A stretch of DNA of 64,000 bases from JAOUEA01 sp963825685 (GTDB taxonomy: Bacteria > Actinomycetota > UBA4738 > HRBIN12). The position numbers were made by a program, and so were the translations under genes. Shown piece after piece: positions 7,528 through 17,123 of this stretch; position 1 is the stretch's first letter; each line of letters begins with the position of its first letter. Where the stretch lies: assembly GCA_963825685.1 (NCBI GenBank), contig CAWGUD010000033.1:62001-126000 (forward strand), given 5' to 3'. The notes under the pieces are model-generated. The model ran no database searches. It saw only the letters and a program-made list of their open reading frames with translations, and was not told where the DNA came from.

Positions 7528-8885
7528 TCCCTCGGTCGATGTCGGTGATCGCGGGGGAGGTGGGCGGCAGGCTCGCCGGCCCCGATGCGGAGATCACGCA
7601 CGTGGTGACCGACTCGCGTCTCGTGGGTCCCGGAGCGCTGTTCGTCGCCCTCGCGGGTGAGCGGACCGATGGTGCGGGGTTCGTCGAGGACGCGCTCGCA
7701 CGCGGCGCGACGGGGGCGCTCGTGCCCGAGGGCGTCGTCGTGGCGGGTTCAGGCATCGTGGTCGCCTCGACCGGCGAGGCCCTGCTGAAGCTGGCCACGG
7801 CCGAACGGACGCGTTCGTCCGCGATCGTGGTCGGGATCACCGGCGCCAACGGGAAGACCACCACGAAGGACATGGTGGCGGCGGTGCTCTCCCGCACGTA
7901 CCGGACCCACGCGAGTCCGGGGTCGTTCAACAACGAGATCGGCTTGCCGATCACGATCCTGGGCGCCGACCCGTCGACCGAGGTGATCGTCGCCGAGCTC
8001 GGCGCCCGTCGCAAGGGCGACGTCACGCTGCTGTGCGAGGTCGCGAAGCCGGCGATCGTCGTCGTGACGAACGTCGGCGTGGCGCACATCGAGATCTTCG
8101 GGTCCTGGGAGGCGATCGTCGAGGCGTCGGCGGAGCCCGTCGAGGCCGTCTCGGCGGAAGGCTGGGCCGTCCTGAACGCCGACGACCCGGTCGTCGCCGG
8201 CTTCCGCTCACGCGCTGTCGGCCGTGTCGTCACCTTCGGCGTGCATGCCGATGCGGATGTGCGGGCAGAGGGCGTGGAGATCGGGGCCGATGGCACGGCC
8301 TCGTTCACCCTCGTCGTCGGGGATCGGTCGGTGCCGGTCGACCTGCCGATCGCCGGCGAGCACATGGTGCCCAACGCCCTCGCAGCGGCGGCGGTCGGCC
8401 AGATCCTCGGCGTCCCGGCGGAGGCATCGGCCGAGGCGCTCGCCACCACGGCCCACTCGCGCTGGCGCATGGAGACCTTCACGACCCACGAGGGCGTCCG
8501 CGTCATCAACGACGCGTACAACGCGAACCCCGAGTCGATGGCGGCAGCGCTCAAGACCGCTCGTGTGATGGCCGCCGACGCCCGGCTGATCGCGGTCCTC
8601 GGACACATGGCCGAGATCGGACCGATCGCGGGAGATGCCCATGAGCAGGTGGGTGATCTCGCGGCACGTCTGCCGGTCGACCGGCTCGTGACGGTCGGAC
8701 GCGACGCTCGACCGATCGCGATGTCAGCGCTCCGCGAGGGCGTGGAGCCCGAGAACGTCGCGTCCTACGACGATCCGAGGGACGCGCTGGCCGACGTGCG
8801 GGCCCATGCCCGCGTCGGAGACGTCGTGCTCGTCAAGGGCTCGCGGGTCGCCGGCCTGGAGAGCGTCGCGGAGGCGCTGCGGTGA
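7524..8885 (+). CDS. murF: UDP-MurNAc-tripeptide:D-Ala-D-Ala ligase MurF
   Basis: A 453-residue ligase attaching D-Ala-D-Ala to the UDP-MurNAc-tripeptide. It shows an N-terminal substrate domain (VTDSRLVGPGALFVALAGE), the ATP-binding GITGANGKTTTKDMV, FNNEIGLPITIL, and the C-terminal NDAYNANPESMAAAL. The ATG at 7524 overlaps the murE stop (ATGA) and begins directly with the conserved N-terminus. The in-frame sequence upstream is only a shadow of murE. Normal length. Confidence 0.95.
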   Translation: MIPRSMSVIAGEVGGRLAGPDAEITHVVTDSRLVGPGALFVALAGERTDGAGFVEDALARGATGALVPEGVVVAGSGIVVASTGEALLKLATAERTRSSAIVVGITGANGKTTTKDMVAAVLSRTYRTHASPGSFNNEIGLPITILGADPSTEVIVAELGARRKGDVTLLCEVAKPAIVVVTNVGVAHIEIFGSWEAIVEASAEPVEAVSAEGWAVLNADDPVVAGFRSRAVGRVVTFGVHADADVRAEGVEIGADGTASFTLVVGDRSVPVDLPIAGEHMVPNALAAAAVGQILGVPAEASAEALATTAHSRWRMETFTTHEGVRVINDAYNANPESMAAALKTARVMAADARLIAVLGHMAEIGPIAGDAHEQVGDLAARLPVDRLVTVGRDARPIAMSALREGVEPENVASYDDPRDALADVRAHARVGDVVLVKGSRVAGLESVAEALR

Positions 8886-9949
8886 TCTCGATCCTGGTGG
8901 CGGGCGCGATCGGCCTGGCGGTGACGCTGCTCGGCACCCCGATCGCGATCAAGGTGTTCACGGTCTGGGGGTGGGGCCAGCGCATCCGCGAGGACGGCCC
9001 CCACACCCACATGGAGAAGATGGGAACACCGACGATGGGTGGCATCGTGATCCTCGCCGGCCTGCTGCTCGCGTTCCTCGCCACGCGGTTCACGAGCGGG
9101 CCCATCACACCGGCGGGCCTCGCGCTCGTGGTGGCCGTGGTGGGCTTCGGGCTCGTGGGCTTCCTCGACGACTTCATGAAGGTCCGCAACCGCCGGTCGC
9201 TGGGGCTGACGAAGCTGCAGAAGTTCTGCGGCACCGCGATCGTCTCGGTGCTGTTCGGCGTGATCGTGGCGCGCTCCAGCGACGACACCGGCATCAGCAC
9301 GAACCTGTCGTTCATCCGCCCGACGGCCATCTCGCTCGGCGTCTTCTTCCTCGTCTGGGTCTTCGTCGTGCTGACGGCGTCGTCACACGCGGTGAACCTC
9401 ACCGACGGCCTCGACGGGCTGGCGGCCGGATCGAGCGCGCTCGTGTTCGCGTCCTACGCCTTCATCGCGTTCTGGGAGTTCCGGCACCTCTGCTTCGGCG
9501 CCGAAGGCATCGCCCGGCAGGGCTGCTTCGACGTGAACGGACCCGCGATGCTCGACAACGCGATCATGGCCGCCGGCATGATGGGGGCACTCGCCGGCTT
9601 CCTCTGGTGGAACGCCGCCCCCGCGCGGATCTTCATGGGGGACACCGGTGCTCTCGCGATCGGGGGTCTCCTCGGCGCCCTCGCGATCACCACGAACACC
9701 CAGCTCCTGCTCGTGATCCTCGGCGGGCTCTTCGTGATGGAGACGATGTCGGTGATCCTGCAGGTGATCTCGTTCCGTGGGTTCGGGCGGCGGATCTTCC
9801 GCATGTCGCCGATCCACCATCACTTCGAGCTCGCCGGGTGGCCCGAGTTCACCGTGATCGTGCGGTTCTGGATCATCGCCGGCCTCTGCGTGGCCGTGGG
9901 CCTGGGACTGTTCTACGCCGACTTCATCCGCCTGGGAGGGCTCGAGTGA
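8882..9949 (+). CDS. mraY: Phospho-MurNAc-pentapeptide transferase MraY
   Basis: A 355-residue polytopic membrane enzyme making lipid I from UDP-MurNAc-pentapeptide and undecaprenyl phosphate. Hallmarks are KMGTPTMGGIVIL near the N-terminus, FLDDFMKVRNRRSLGL, AVNLTDGLDGLAAG and FMGDTGALAIGGLLG (Mg-binding aspartates), and SPIHHHFELAGW near the C-terminus. About ten hydrophobic segments are visible. It starts at a GTG overlapping the murF stop by four bases. Confidence 0.96.
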   Translation: MISILVAGAIGLAVTLLGTPIAIKVFTVWGWGQRIREDGPHTHMEKMGTPTMGGIVILAGLLLAFLATRFTSGPITPAGLALVVAVVGFGLVGFLDDFMKVRNRRSLGLTKLQKFCGTAIVSVLFGVIVARSSDDTGISTNLSFIRPTAISLGVFFLVWVFVVLTASSHAVNLTDGLDGLAAGSSALVFASYAFIAFWEFRHLCFGAEGIARQGCFDVNGPAMLDNAIMAAGMMGALAGFLWWNAAPARIFMGDTGALAIGGLLGALAITTNTQLLLVILGGLFVMETMSVILQVISFRGFGRRIFRMSPIHHHFELAGWPEFTVIVRFWIIAGLCVAVGLGLFYADFIRLGGLE

Positions 9950-11298
9950 GCGGGCGCCTCGACGGCGAGCGGGTGGTGGTGGTCGGCGCCGGCGTGGCCG
10001 GCTCCTCGGCGGCCCGCGTGCTCGTCGCCGAAGGCGCGACGGTGCGTGTGACCGAGGCGCGCCCCGCGTCCGAGCTGTCCACGGTGGCGGCGCTGCGTGA
10101 CGCCGGCGTCGAGATGCTGACCGGCGGCCACGAACCGGGGCACCTCGACGACGCGACGCTCGTCGTGACCGGTCCGGGAGTCTCCGAGACCGCCCCGGTG
10201 CTCGCGTGGGCGCGTGAGCGCGGACTCCCGATCTGGAGCGAGATGGAGCTCGGCGCCCGACTCGCCGACGTGCCGTACCTGGCCGTGACCGGCACGAACG
10301 GCAAGACCACGACGACCGGCATGATCGAGGCGTGTCTGCGCGCCGACGGCGTCGATGCCGTGGCGTGCGGCAACATCGGGCACCCGTTCCCCGAGGCGGC
10401 GCGCGAGGGGCACGAGGTCCTGGTCGTCGAGTGCTCGTCGTTCCAGCTCCGCATGCAGGGGTCGTTCCATCCCCGGGTCTCGGTGCTGTTGAACCTCGCG
10501 CCGGACCACCTCGACGAGCACGGATCGTTCGAGGCGTACGCCGACGCGAAGGCGCGGATCTACGCGCTCCAGGGGCCGGGTGACACGCACGTCGGCAACC
10601 GCGACGATCCCGCGGCGGGCGCCCGATCGGCCGAGGCTCCCTGCGACGTCGTGTGGTTCCGGGCGGGAGCGCCCGGCGCCGGCGAGGTCGGCTACGACGA
10701 CGAGGAACTCGTCTCGAACCTGGAGAGCGAGCGCGTGTCGCTGGGTCGAGTCGAGGGCACGGCCGGGAAGCGGGCCGACGCGGCGGCGGCGGCCGCAGCG
10801 GCGCTGGCGTTCGGCGTCTCGGCCCGTGGCGTGCGCGACGGCCTCGACGGCTTCGTCTCGGCGCCACATCGTGGTCAGATCGCGGCGGTCGTCGACGGCG
10901 TGACGTTCATCGACGACTCGAAGGCCACGAACGTGCACGCGGCGCTCGCCGCGATCGACGGCGTCGAGGACGCGGTCCTGATCGCCGGCGGCATGACCAA
11001 GGGTGTGGACCTGTCGCCGCTGGCGACGCGCGCCGGGCGACTCCGAGCGGTGGTCGCGATCGGCGATGGTGCCGCCGAGCTCGTCCGGGTCTTCGACGGG
11101 GTGCGGCCGGTGCACGTCGCGTCGTCGATCGAGGATGCCGTGGGCACCGCTTTCGAGCTCGCCCGTCCCGGAGGTCGAGTGTTGCTGGCGCCGGCGTGTG
11201 CGAGCTGGGACCAGTTCCGCGACTACGCCGAGCGTGGCGACCGGTTCGCGGCAGCGGCGCACGGGTTGGAGCAGGAGGTGAGCGCCGGTGGCCCGTAA
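9946..11298 (+). CDS. murD: UDP-MurNAc-L-Ala:D-Glu ligase MurD
   Basis: A 450-residue MurD adding D-glutamate to UDP-MurNAc-L-Ala. It has an N-terminal Rossmann motif (VVVVGAGVAGSSAARVL), the ATP loop AVTGTNGKTTTTGMI, the central SSFQL and LNLAPDHLDEHGSFEAY, and the C-terminal FIDDSKATNVHAA and LLAPACASWDQFRDYAERG. The GTG start at 9946 overlaps the mraY stop. The 3' end overlaps ftsW by about ten bases. Confidence 0.95.
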   Translation: MSGRLDGERVVVVGAGVAGSSAARVLVAEGATVRVTEARPASELSTVAALRDAGVEMLTGGHEPGHLDDATLVVTGPGVSETAPVLAWARERGLPIWSEMELGARLADVPYLAVTGTNGKTTTTGMIEACLRADGVDAVACGNIGHPFPEAAREGHEVLVVECSSFQLRMQGSFHPRVSVLLNLAPDHLDEHGSFEAYADAKARIYALQGPGDTHVGNRDDPAAGARSAEAPCDVVWFRAGAPGAGEVGYDDEELVSNLESERVSLGRVEGTAGKRADAAAAAAAALAFGVSARGVRDGLDGFVSAPHRGQIAAVVDGVTFIDDSKATNVHAALAAIDGVEDAVLIAGGMTKGVDLSPLATRAGRLRAVVAIGDGAAELVRVFDGVRPVHVASSIEDAVGTAFELARPGGRVLLAPACASWDQFRDYAERGDRFAAAAHGLEQEVSAGGP

Positions 11299-12598
11299 GC
11301 GGCCGGCCCGCGACCGGCGGCACCACCTGCGCGTGGTGCGGGCGCCCGGTCGTCGCGCGGGCGCGATGCATGCGGCCCGGGTGAACGTGCTCCTCCTGCT
11401 CGTCCCGACCGCGGTGCTCACGGTCCTCGGGCTCACGATGGTGCTGTCGGCCGGGTCCGTCTCTGCGACCCAGGGCTACGACGGCAACCCCTTCTGGTAC
11501 TTCCAACGACAGGGCGTCTACGCGGTCGTCGGCATCGTCGCGCTGCTGATCGCCCTGCGGCTGCCCCACACCGTCTGGCAGAAGATCGCGGTGCCGGCGG
11601 TGGTGCTGCTGGTTCCGCTGATGCTCGTCGCCCTGCACCACTCGGCGGGCTCGTCCCTGTACGGCGCCTCTCGGTGGATCGACCTCGGCTACGTCACGCT
11701 GCAGCCCTCGGAGTTCATGAAGCTCGCGGTCGTCGCGTTCACCGCCACCGTGCTCACGAAGAAGTGGGGCACGCTCGACGACCCGGTGCACCTGTTGATC
11801 CCGCTCGCCCCGGTCGTGCTGGGGGTGGCCCTGCTCGTGATCCTGCAGCGCGACCTCGGCACCACGGTGATCATCTGCGGATCGGTGTTCGTGCTGATGT
11901 TCGCCGCCGGGGTGCGCCTGCGCTACCTGGTCGTCACGGGTGCCGTCGCGCTCGCGGGGACCGCGTTCCTGATCTTCGGGGAGGCCTACCGGCGAACCCG
12001 CTTCGTCGACGCGTTCCTGAACCCCTGGAACGATCCGGACGGGGCCGGGTTCCAGCTGATCCAGGGCATGATCGCGTTCGGCTCGGGTGGATGGATGGGG
12101 GTCGGTCTGGGCGCGAGCCGTCAGAAGTGGGACTACCTGCCGAACGCGCACTCCGACTTCATCTTCGCGATCGTCGGCGAGGAGCTCGGCCTGCTGGGGG
12201 CGCTGTTCGTGCTGGCGATGTTCGCCGTGCTCCTGTTCGCGGGGACCCGTATCGCGATCGCCGCGCCCGACACCTTCGGTCGCCTGATGGCCGCGGGCAT
12301 CACCGGGTGGATCGGGCTGCAGACGATCATCAACCTGGGCGCGGTCACCGGCCTGATGCCGATCACGGGCGTGCCGTTGCCGCTGCTGTCGTTCGGCGGC
12401 ACCGCGCTCGTCGTCACGCTCGCGGCCATCGGGGTCCTCGCCGGCATCGCCCGAGCGAGCGCTCAGGCTTCGCCTCGATCGTCGTCGGCCGGGTCCTCCA
12501 CACGGACACGGACAGCGAGGCGCCCCGCGACCTCGGCCGCACGTGCGCGCGTGAGGACGGCTCGTCAGCACGCGGCCGGGGGAAGGACCTCGCGGTGA
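11288..12598 (+). CDS. ftsW: Septal peptidoglycan glycosyltransferase FtsW (SEDS)
   Basis: A 436-residue SEDS protein with about ten transmembrane helices. It polymerises lipid II at the septum in partnership with FtsI. Conserved features are the GASRWIDLG...QPSEFMKLAVV stretch, LQRDLGTTVIICG, GFQLIQGMIAFGSGG, SDFIFAIVGEELGLLG and the closing MPITGVPLPLLSFGG. The N-terminal 30 residues are Arg-rich and cytoplasmic. After the last helix there is a ~50-residue Ser/Arg/Ala-rich tail. It starts with GTG inside the end of murD and overlaps murG by four bases. Confidence 0.95.
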   Translation: MARKRPARDRRHHLRVVRAPGRRAGAMHAARVNVLLLLVPTAVLTVLGLTMVLSAGSVSATQGYDGNPFWYFQRQGVYAVVGIVALLIALRLPHTVWQKIAVPAVVLLVPLMLVALHHSAGSSLYGASRWIDLGYVTLQPSEFMKLAVVAFTATVLTKKWGTLDDPVHLLIPLAPVVLGVALLVILQRDLGTTVIICGSVFVLMFAAGVRLRYLVVTGAVALAGTAFLIFGEAYRRTRFVDAFLNPWNDPDGAGFQLIQGMIAFGSGGWMGVGLGASRQKWDYLPNAHSDFIFAIVGEELGLLGALFVLAMFAVLLFAGTRIAIAAPDTFGRLMAAGITGWIGLQTIINLGAVTGLMPITGVPLPLLSFGGTALVVTLAAIGVLAGIARASAQASPRSSSAGSSTRTRTARRPATSAARARVRTARQHAAGGRTSR

Positions 12599-13695
12599 GG
12601 GTCGTGATGAGCGGCGGTGGCACCGCCGGTCACGTCTTCCCCGCCGTGGCGGTCGCCGAACGACTGCGCGAGCGCGGACACGACGTGCGCTTCATCGGGT
12701 CCGAAGCAGGACAGGAAGCGACGCTCGTCCCCGACGCGGGGTTCGGGTTCGTGCCCGTGCGGGTGGCGTCGGCGCAGACTCGCGTCTCGCTCCAGACGGC
12801 GAAGGCCCTCTGGATGTCGCTCGTGGCCGCACGCGCCGTGCGTCCCATCGTGAGGGCGGCCGACGTGGTCGTCGGCATCGGCGGCTATGCGAGCGCACCC
12901 GCGATCCTGGCCGCGCGCCGGGTGCGGACCCCGATCGTGCTGATCGAGCAGAACGGTGTGCCGGGCGTGGTCAATCGCGTCGCCGCCCGTTGGGCGGTCG
13001 CCGTCGCCACGACCTTCGAGGCGACGGCGTCTCGGCTCCCCTCGGGCACCCGGGTCCTGCGCACCGGCAATCCCGTCCGTCGCGAGATCGCCGACGTCGC
13101 TGCCTCTCGCGCCGATCGCCGAGCCGAAGCGCTCCGCGCGTTCGCGCTGGACGACGATCGTCGCACGGTGTCGGTGTTCGGCGGGAGCCAGGGGGCTCGG
13201 CAGCTCGACCGGACGGTGGCGGCGGCGATCGGGGATCTCCGCGGTCGCGACGACATCCAGTTGCTCGTCGCGGCCGGCGCCGCCCATGTCGACGAGGTCG
13301 CGCCGGCGGCAGCGGACCCCGGCGACCTGCTCGTGCGCGTGGAAGGGTTCATCGACCGCATGGATCTCGCCCTCGCGGTCACCGATCTCGCCGTCGCGAG
13401 GGCGGGGTCGGGCACGGTGTCGGAGCTCGCGGTCTGCGGGGTGCCGTCGATCCTCGTGCCGTACCCCTACGCCACCGAGCATCATCAGGAGGCCAACGGC
13501 CGTGAGGTGGAGCGCGCAGGAGGCGCCGAGGTCGTGCTCGAGGCCGAGCTCACGCCGACGGCCTTCGCCGAGCGGGTCACGGCGCTCCTCGACGACGAGC
13601 CTCGGCGTGCCGCGATGGCTGCGGCGATGCTCGAGTGGGCACGCCCGGACGCCGACGAGCGGATCGCGGACCTCGTGACGGAGGTCGCCGCGTGA
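12595..13695 (+). CDS. murG: Lipid II synthase MurG
   Basis: A 366-residue GT-B glycosyltransferase that transfers GlcNAc to lipid I on the inner face of the membrane. The glycine-rich MSGGGTAGHVFPAVAVAERL opens the protein, followed by VGIGGYASAPAILAA, IEQNGVPGVVNR, the donor-binding FGGSQGAR and the C-terminal AVARAGSGTVSELA and PYPYATEHHQEANG. The GTG at 12595 overlaps the ftsW stop; an ATG four codons later (12607) is also possible. Normal length. Confidence 0.95.
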   Translation: MRVVMSGGGTAGHVFPAVAVAERLRERGHDVRFIGSEAGQEATLVPDAGFGFVPVRVASAQTRVSLQTAKALWMSLVAARAVRPIVRAADVVVGIGGYASAPAILAARRVRTPIVLIEQNGVPGVVNRVAARWAVAVATTFEATASRLPSGTRVLRTGNPVRREIADVAASRADRRAEALRAFALDDDRRTVSVFGGSQGARQLDRTVAAAIGDLRGRDDIQLLVAAGAAHVDEVAPAAADPGDLLVRVEGFIDRMDLALAVTDLAVARAGSGTVSELAVCGVPSILVPYPYATEHHQEANGREVERAGGAEVVLEAELTPTAFAERVTALLDDEPRRAAMAAAMLEWARPDADERIADLVTEVAA

Positions 13696-15120
13696 GGTCG
13701 TACGCGCCGCCCTCCGGAAGCATCCCCACGCTCCCCGTGCCGAGTCTCGTCGGGGTCCGGTCCGTGCACATGATCGGCGTCGGGGGTGCGGGCATGCGCA
13801 ACCTCGCTCGCCTGCTGCTCGCCCGGGGCATCGAGGTGCGTGGTTCCGACATGAAGGACTCGAAAGGGTTGCGCGAACTGGTCGAGGCCGGCGCCGAGGT
13901 GTGGGTGGGCCACGATCCCACGCGGCTCGGCGCCCCCGACGCGGTGATCATCTCGAGCGCGATCGGCGACGCCAACCCGGAGCTGCGGGCGGCTCGGGAG
14001 CGAGACCTGGCCGTCTGGGCGCGGCAGCAGGCGCTGGCCGCGCTCGCCGCCGGGCATCGCGCCGTGGCCGTCGCCGGCACGCACGGCAAGACGACCACCA
14101 CCTCGATGATCGCGGTGGTCCTCGAACGATGTGGACTCGACCCCAGCTACCTGATCGGCGGCGACCTCAACGAGAGCGGCAGCGGCGCGCGGAGCGGAGG
14201 CGGTGACGTCTTCGTCTTCGAGGCCGATGAGAGCGACGGGTCGTTCCTGCTCGCGCGCCCCGACGTCGGGGTCGTCACGAACGTGGACGTCGACCACGTC
14301 GACTTCTACCCCGGTGGTCGCGAGGAGATCGAAGCCGCGTTCGGAGCGTTCGTCACCGGCTGCGAGCACGTCGTGGCGTGCGGCGACGACCCAGGCGTCC
14401 GGTCCGTGCTCGAGGATGCCGGCGTCCGGAGCGGTGCGCTACGGCCTCGGTCGAGACAACGACCTCGTGGTCTCGGTCGACGAGCTCGGCCCCGATGGCG
14501 CGGCCGGGCGTATCCGCGACGCCCACGGCGCCGAGTCGACGCTGCGGCTGCGTGTCGACGGCGCCCACAACCTGATGAACGCTGCTGCGGCCGTCGGCGT
14601 GGCGGGCCTGGTGGGGCTTCCGCTCGCCGACGCTGCGGCCGCCGTCGGCGAGTACGACGGCGTGCACCGCCGGTTCGAACGGCGTGGCCGGGCGCGCGGC
14701 GCCGACTTCTTCGACGACTACGGACATACGCCGACCGAGATGGCGGTCACGATCGAGACGGCCCGGCGTCGACGGCCCGCACGGTTGATCGCGCTGGTGC
14801 AGCCGCACCGCTACTCGCGGGTGCAGGCGCTCTGGCGCGAGCTCGGCGAGAGCGTCGCCGGCGCCGATCTCGTGCTCGTGACCGATGTGTACGGCGCCGC
14901 TCAGGACCCGATCCCCGGCGTGACCGGGAGGCTCGTGGTCGACGGCGTCGAGGAGGCGTCGCCCTCGACCCCCGTCGTGTACCTGCCTCACCGTGCGGAG
15001 GTGATCGACTTCCTGGATCGCGAGGTGCGCGAAGGGGACCTCGTCGTGACGATGGGCTGCGGCGACGTGTGGATGCTGGCCGACGCGGCGGTCGAGCGGC
15101 TCGGAGGACGCGAGCCATGA
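13692..15120 (+). CDS. murC: UDP-MurNAc:L-alanine ligase MurC (frame break near 14430)
   Basis: MurC adds the first amino acid of the stem peptide. The N-terminal HMIGVGGAGMRNLARLL and GSDMKDSKGL, the ATP loop VAGTHGKTTTTSMI and DESDGSFLL are in one frame up to about VLEDAGVR. From AVRYGLGRDNDL onward, including FDDYGHTPTEM and QPHRYSRVQAL, the protein continues in the +1 frame. Removing one base near 14430 (GTCCGG[A]GCGG) gives a continuous protein of about 475 residues, the normal length. As the gene is essential and otherwise intact, I treat the break as a sequencing insertion. It starts at GTG overlapping murG and its stop overlaps the murB ATG. Confidence 0.9.
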
Positions 15121-16046
15121 GTGACATCGCCCGGGCCGAGGCGATCCTGCGCGCGGCATGTGGTGACCGGGTTCGCACGTCCTTCGCGATGGCTCCGCTC
15201 ACGACGTTCAGGATCGGCGGGTCCGCGGCCCTGTACCTGGAGCCGGAGTCCGAGGCCGACCTCGCCGCCGCCGCGCAGGCGGTTGCGGAGGGCGAGATCG
15301 CGTTCGTCGTGATCGGGAAGGGATCGAACGTCCTCGTCTCCGATCGCGGCTTCGACGGCCTCGTGCTCCGCCTGGGCCGCGGATACCGATGGGCGGCACG
15401 TGACGGCGATCGCCTCACCGCGGGTGGATCGATGCCCCTCCCCGCGCTGGCGGGCGTCGCCCTTCGGCACGCGCTCGACGGCCTGGCCTTCGGCGTCGCG
15501 ATCCCGGCCACGCTCGGGGGAGCGGTGAAGATGAACGCCGGCGCCCACGGGGGACAGATGGCCGACGTCCTCGTCGACGTGGAGGTCTTCCGGCTCGAGG
15601 ACGGGCGCGCGGAACGCGTGCCCACGGCGGCGGCCGGGTTCTCCTATCGCCACTCGGAACTCCCCTCCGATGCCGTCGTCACGGGCGCCCGGTTCGAGCT
15701 CCGGCCGGGGGATCCGTCCGTGATCCGGGCCGCGATGGACGAGGCCCGCGAGTGGAGGAGACGCACCCAGCCGCTCGCCGAGCCGAACTGTGGAAGCGTG
15801 TTCAAGAACCCGGCCGACGGACATGCCGCGCGATCGATCGAGGAAGCCGGGTTGAAGGGAACCCGGGTCGGCGGCGCGCAGATCTCCACCAAGCACGCGA
15901 ACTTCATCGTCGCGGACGAAGGGGCCAGCGCGGATGACGTCCTGGCCCTGATCGACCTGGTGCGGCGGACGGTGCAGGCCCAGAGCGGCATCGTCCTCGA
16001 GCCGGAGGTCCAGCTGATCGGGGGGTTCGAGCGTGTCGGCGGATGA
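15117..16046 (+). CDS. murB: UDP-N-acetylenolpyruvoylglucosamine reductase MurB
   Basis: A 309-residue FAD-dependent reductase producing UDP-MurNAc. An N-terminal FAD domain (TTFRIGGSAALYLEP, VIGKGSNVLVSD) is followed by GVAIPATLGGAVKMNAGAHGG, GFSYRHSEL with the YR catalytic region, and NCGSVFKNPADGHAARSIEEAGLKG, where Ser serves as proton donor in this family. The C-terminal ISTKHANFIV is also typical. The ATG overlaps the murC stop (ATGA). In-frame sequence upstream is the shadow of murC. Confidence 0.95.
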   Translation: MSDIARAEAILRAACGDRVRTSFAMAPLTTFRIGGSAALYLEPESEADLAAAAQAVAEGEIAFVVIGKGSNVLVSDRGFDGLVLRLGRGYRWAARDGDRLTAGGSMPLPALAGVALRHALDGLAFGVAIPATLGGAVKMNAGAHGGQMADVLVDVEVFRLEDGRAERVPTAAAGFSYRHSELPSDAVVTGARFELRPGDPSVIRAAMDEAREWRRRTQPLAEPNCGSVFKNPADGHAARSIEEAGLKGTRVGGAQISTKHANFIVADEGASADDVLALIDLVRRTVQAQSGIVLEPEVQLIGGFERVGG

Positions 16047-16930
16047 GCCCCGCACAGCCCCTCTGCGCGAGGGCCGACCCATCGTCGGACGCCCCTGCCG
16101 CGGCGATGCCGGCGCCTCACATATTGGACGAGGACCGTCGGCGCCGCCTCCGCCCGTGGGCGATCGCCGGGGCGACGGTTGTCGCGCTGGTGACCGGAAC
16201 CGTCGCCCTCAGCTATACCCCTGTGTTCGGCGCACGGGTAGTCGAGGTCGAGGGTGAGGAACGCCTCGCCCCGCGCCAGGTGATGCGCCTTGCCGGCGTG
16301 GACCGCGGCACGAACGTCTTCCACCTCGACACGACCCTCGCAGAGTCTCGACTCGAGGCAGAGCCATGGATCCTCGATGCCACGGTCGCCACGAGACTGC
16401 CGGGCACGATCACGATCTCCGTCAGGGAGCGGACACCCGTGCTCATCCTCGTCACGGACGAGACGAGGCGGCTGGTCGCCGGCGACGGCACCGAGCTCGG
16501 GCGCGCGCTGGGAGGTTCGGTCTTCCCCGAGGTGACCGCGACGCTCGGATCCACGATCGGACGCACGGAGATCGAGGCGGCGGGAGAGGTCGTGCAGGCG
16601 ATGTCCCCAGAGCTGCGTGCGCGCATCGACTCGATCGCGGTGGCGGAGGACGGCACGATCACCCTCGTCGTCGACGGCGACGTGGAGGTCAGATACGGCA
16701 CCGTGCAGGACACGACCGCGAAGTCCCAGGCGCTCCGAGCGATCCTGCGCTACGCCGACGAGGAGGGGGGAGACTTGCTCTCCGTGGACCTGTCCGCCGC
16801 CGCGGCGCCGACGGCGAGGTTCGTCGGATCCCAGCAGCCGCTCTCGGTGCCCGACCCCTCGGCGGACGTGCCCGCCACCGTGGACGGGGTCGAGGACGAT
16901 GCCCAAGGGTCCCCATCTCCGTCACCCTGA
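16043..16930 (+). CDS. ftsQ: Cell division protein FtsQ/DivIB
   Basis: A 295-residue bitopic protein. A cytoplasmic N-terminus of ~38 residues is followed by one transmembrane helix (PWAIAGATVVALVTGTVALSY), then a POTRA domain (VVEVEGEERLAPRQVMRLAGVDRGTNVFHLDT) and the FtsQ domain (PWILDATVATRLPGTITISVRERTP). FtsQ links FtsB-FtsL to early divisome proteins. The last ~40 residues are acidic and Pro/Ser-rich and probably disordered. It overlaps murB by four bases and is the last gene before the ftsZ promoter region. Confidence 0.9.
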   Translation: MSPAQPLCARADPSSDAPAAAMPAPHILDEDRRRRLRPWAIAGATVVALVTGTVALSYTPVFGARVVEVEGEERLAPRQVMRLAGVDRGTNVFHLDTTLAESRLEAEPWILDATVATRLPGTITISVRERTPVLILVTDETRRLVAGDGTELGRALGGSVFPEVTATLGSTIGRTEIEAAGEVVQAMSPELRARIDSIAVAEDGTITLVVDGDVEVRYGTVQDTTAKSQALRAILRYADEEGGDLLSVDLSAAAAPTARFVGSQQPLSVPDPSADVPATVDGVEDDAQGSPSPSP

Positions 16931-16978
16931 CGCGGCCGGAACTGTCATCGACCGAGACAGTCGGGACCAACTCGCGAC

Positions 16979-17007
16979 TTGACGGACCTGCTGAGACTTA
17001 GTAACTT
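16979..17007 (+). promoter_or_regulatory. Promoter region upstream of ftsZ
   Basis: TTGACG (16979-16984) and TAACTT (17002-17007) are 17 bases apart. A second, weaker pair TTGCCG (17006-17011) and TATGAC (17030-17035) follows. The stretch 16980-17075 is clearly more AT-rich than its surroundings and holds small dyads (GTCAT-N6-ATGAC at 17020-17035; ATAAC...GTTAT at 17037-17059). So ftsZ has its own promoters besides dcw read-through, as in other actinobacteria. Confidence 0.6.
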
Positions 17008-17123
17008 GCCGGACTCTACGTCATGTAGATATGACAATAACGCTTCAGTTTACGGTTATGGTTCGATCGGACGGTACGGCAATTCCCCAGGTAGAGCGGG
17101 CCTCGGCTCGCGGAGGAAGACAG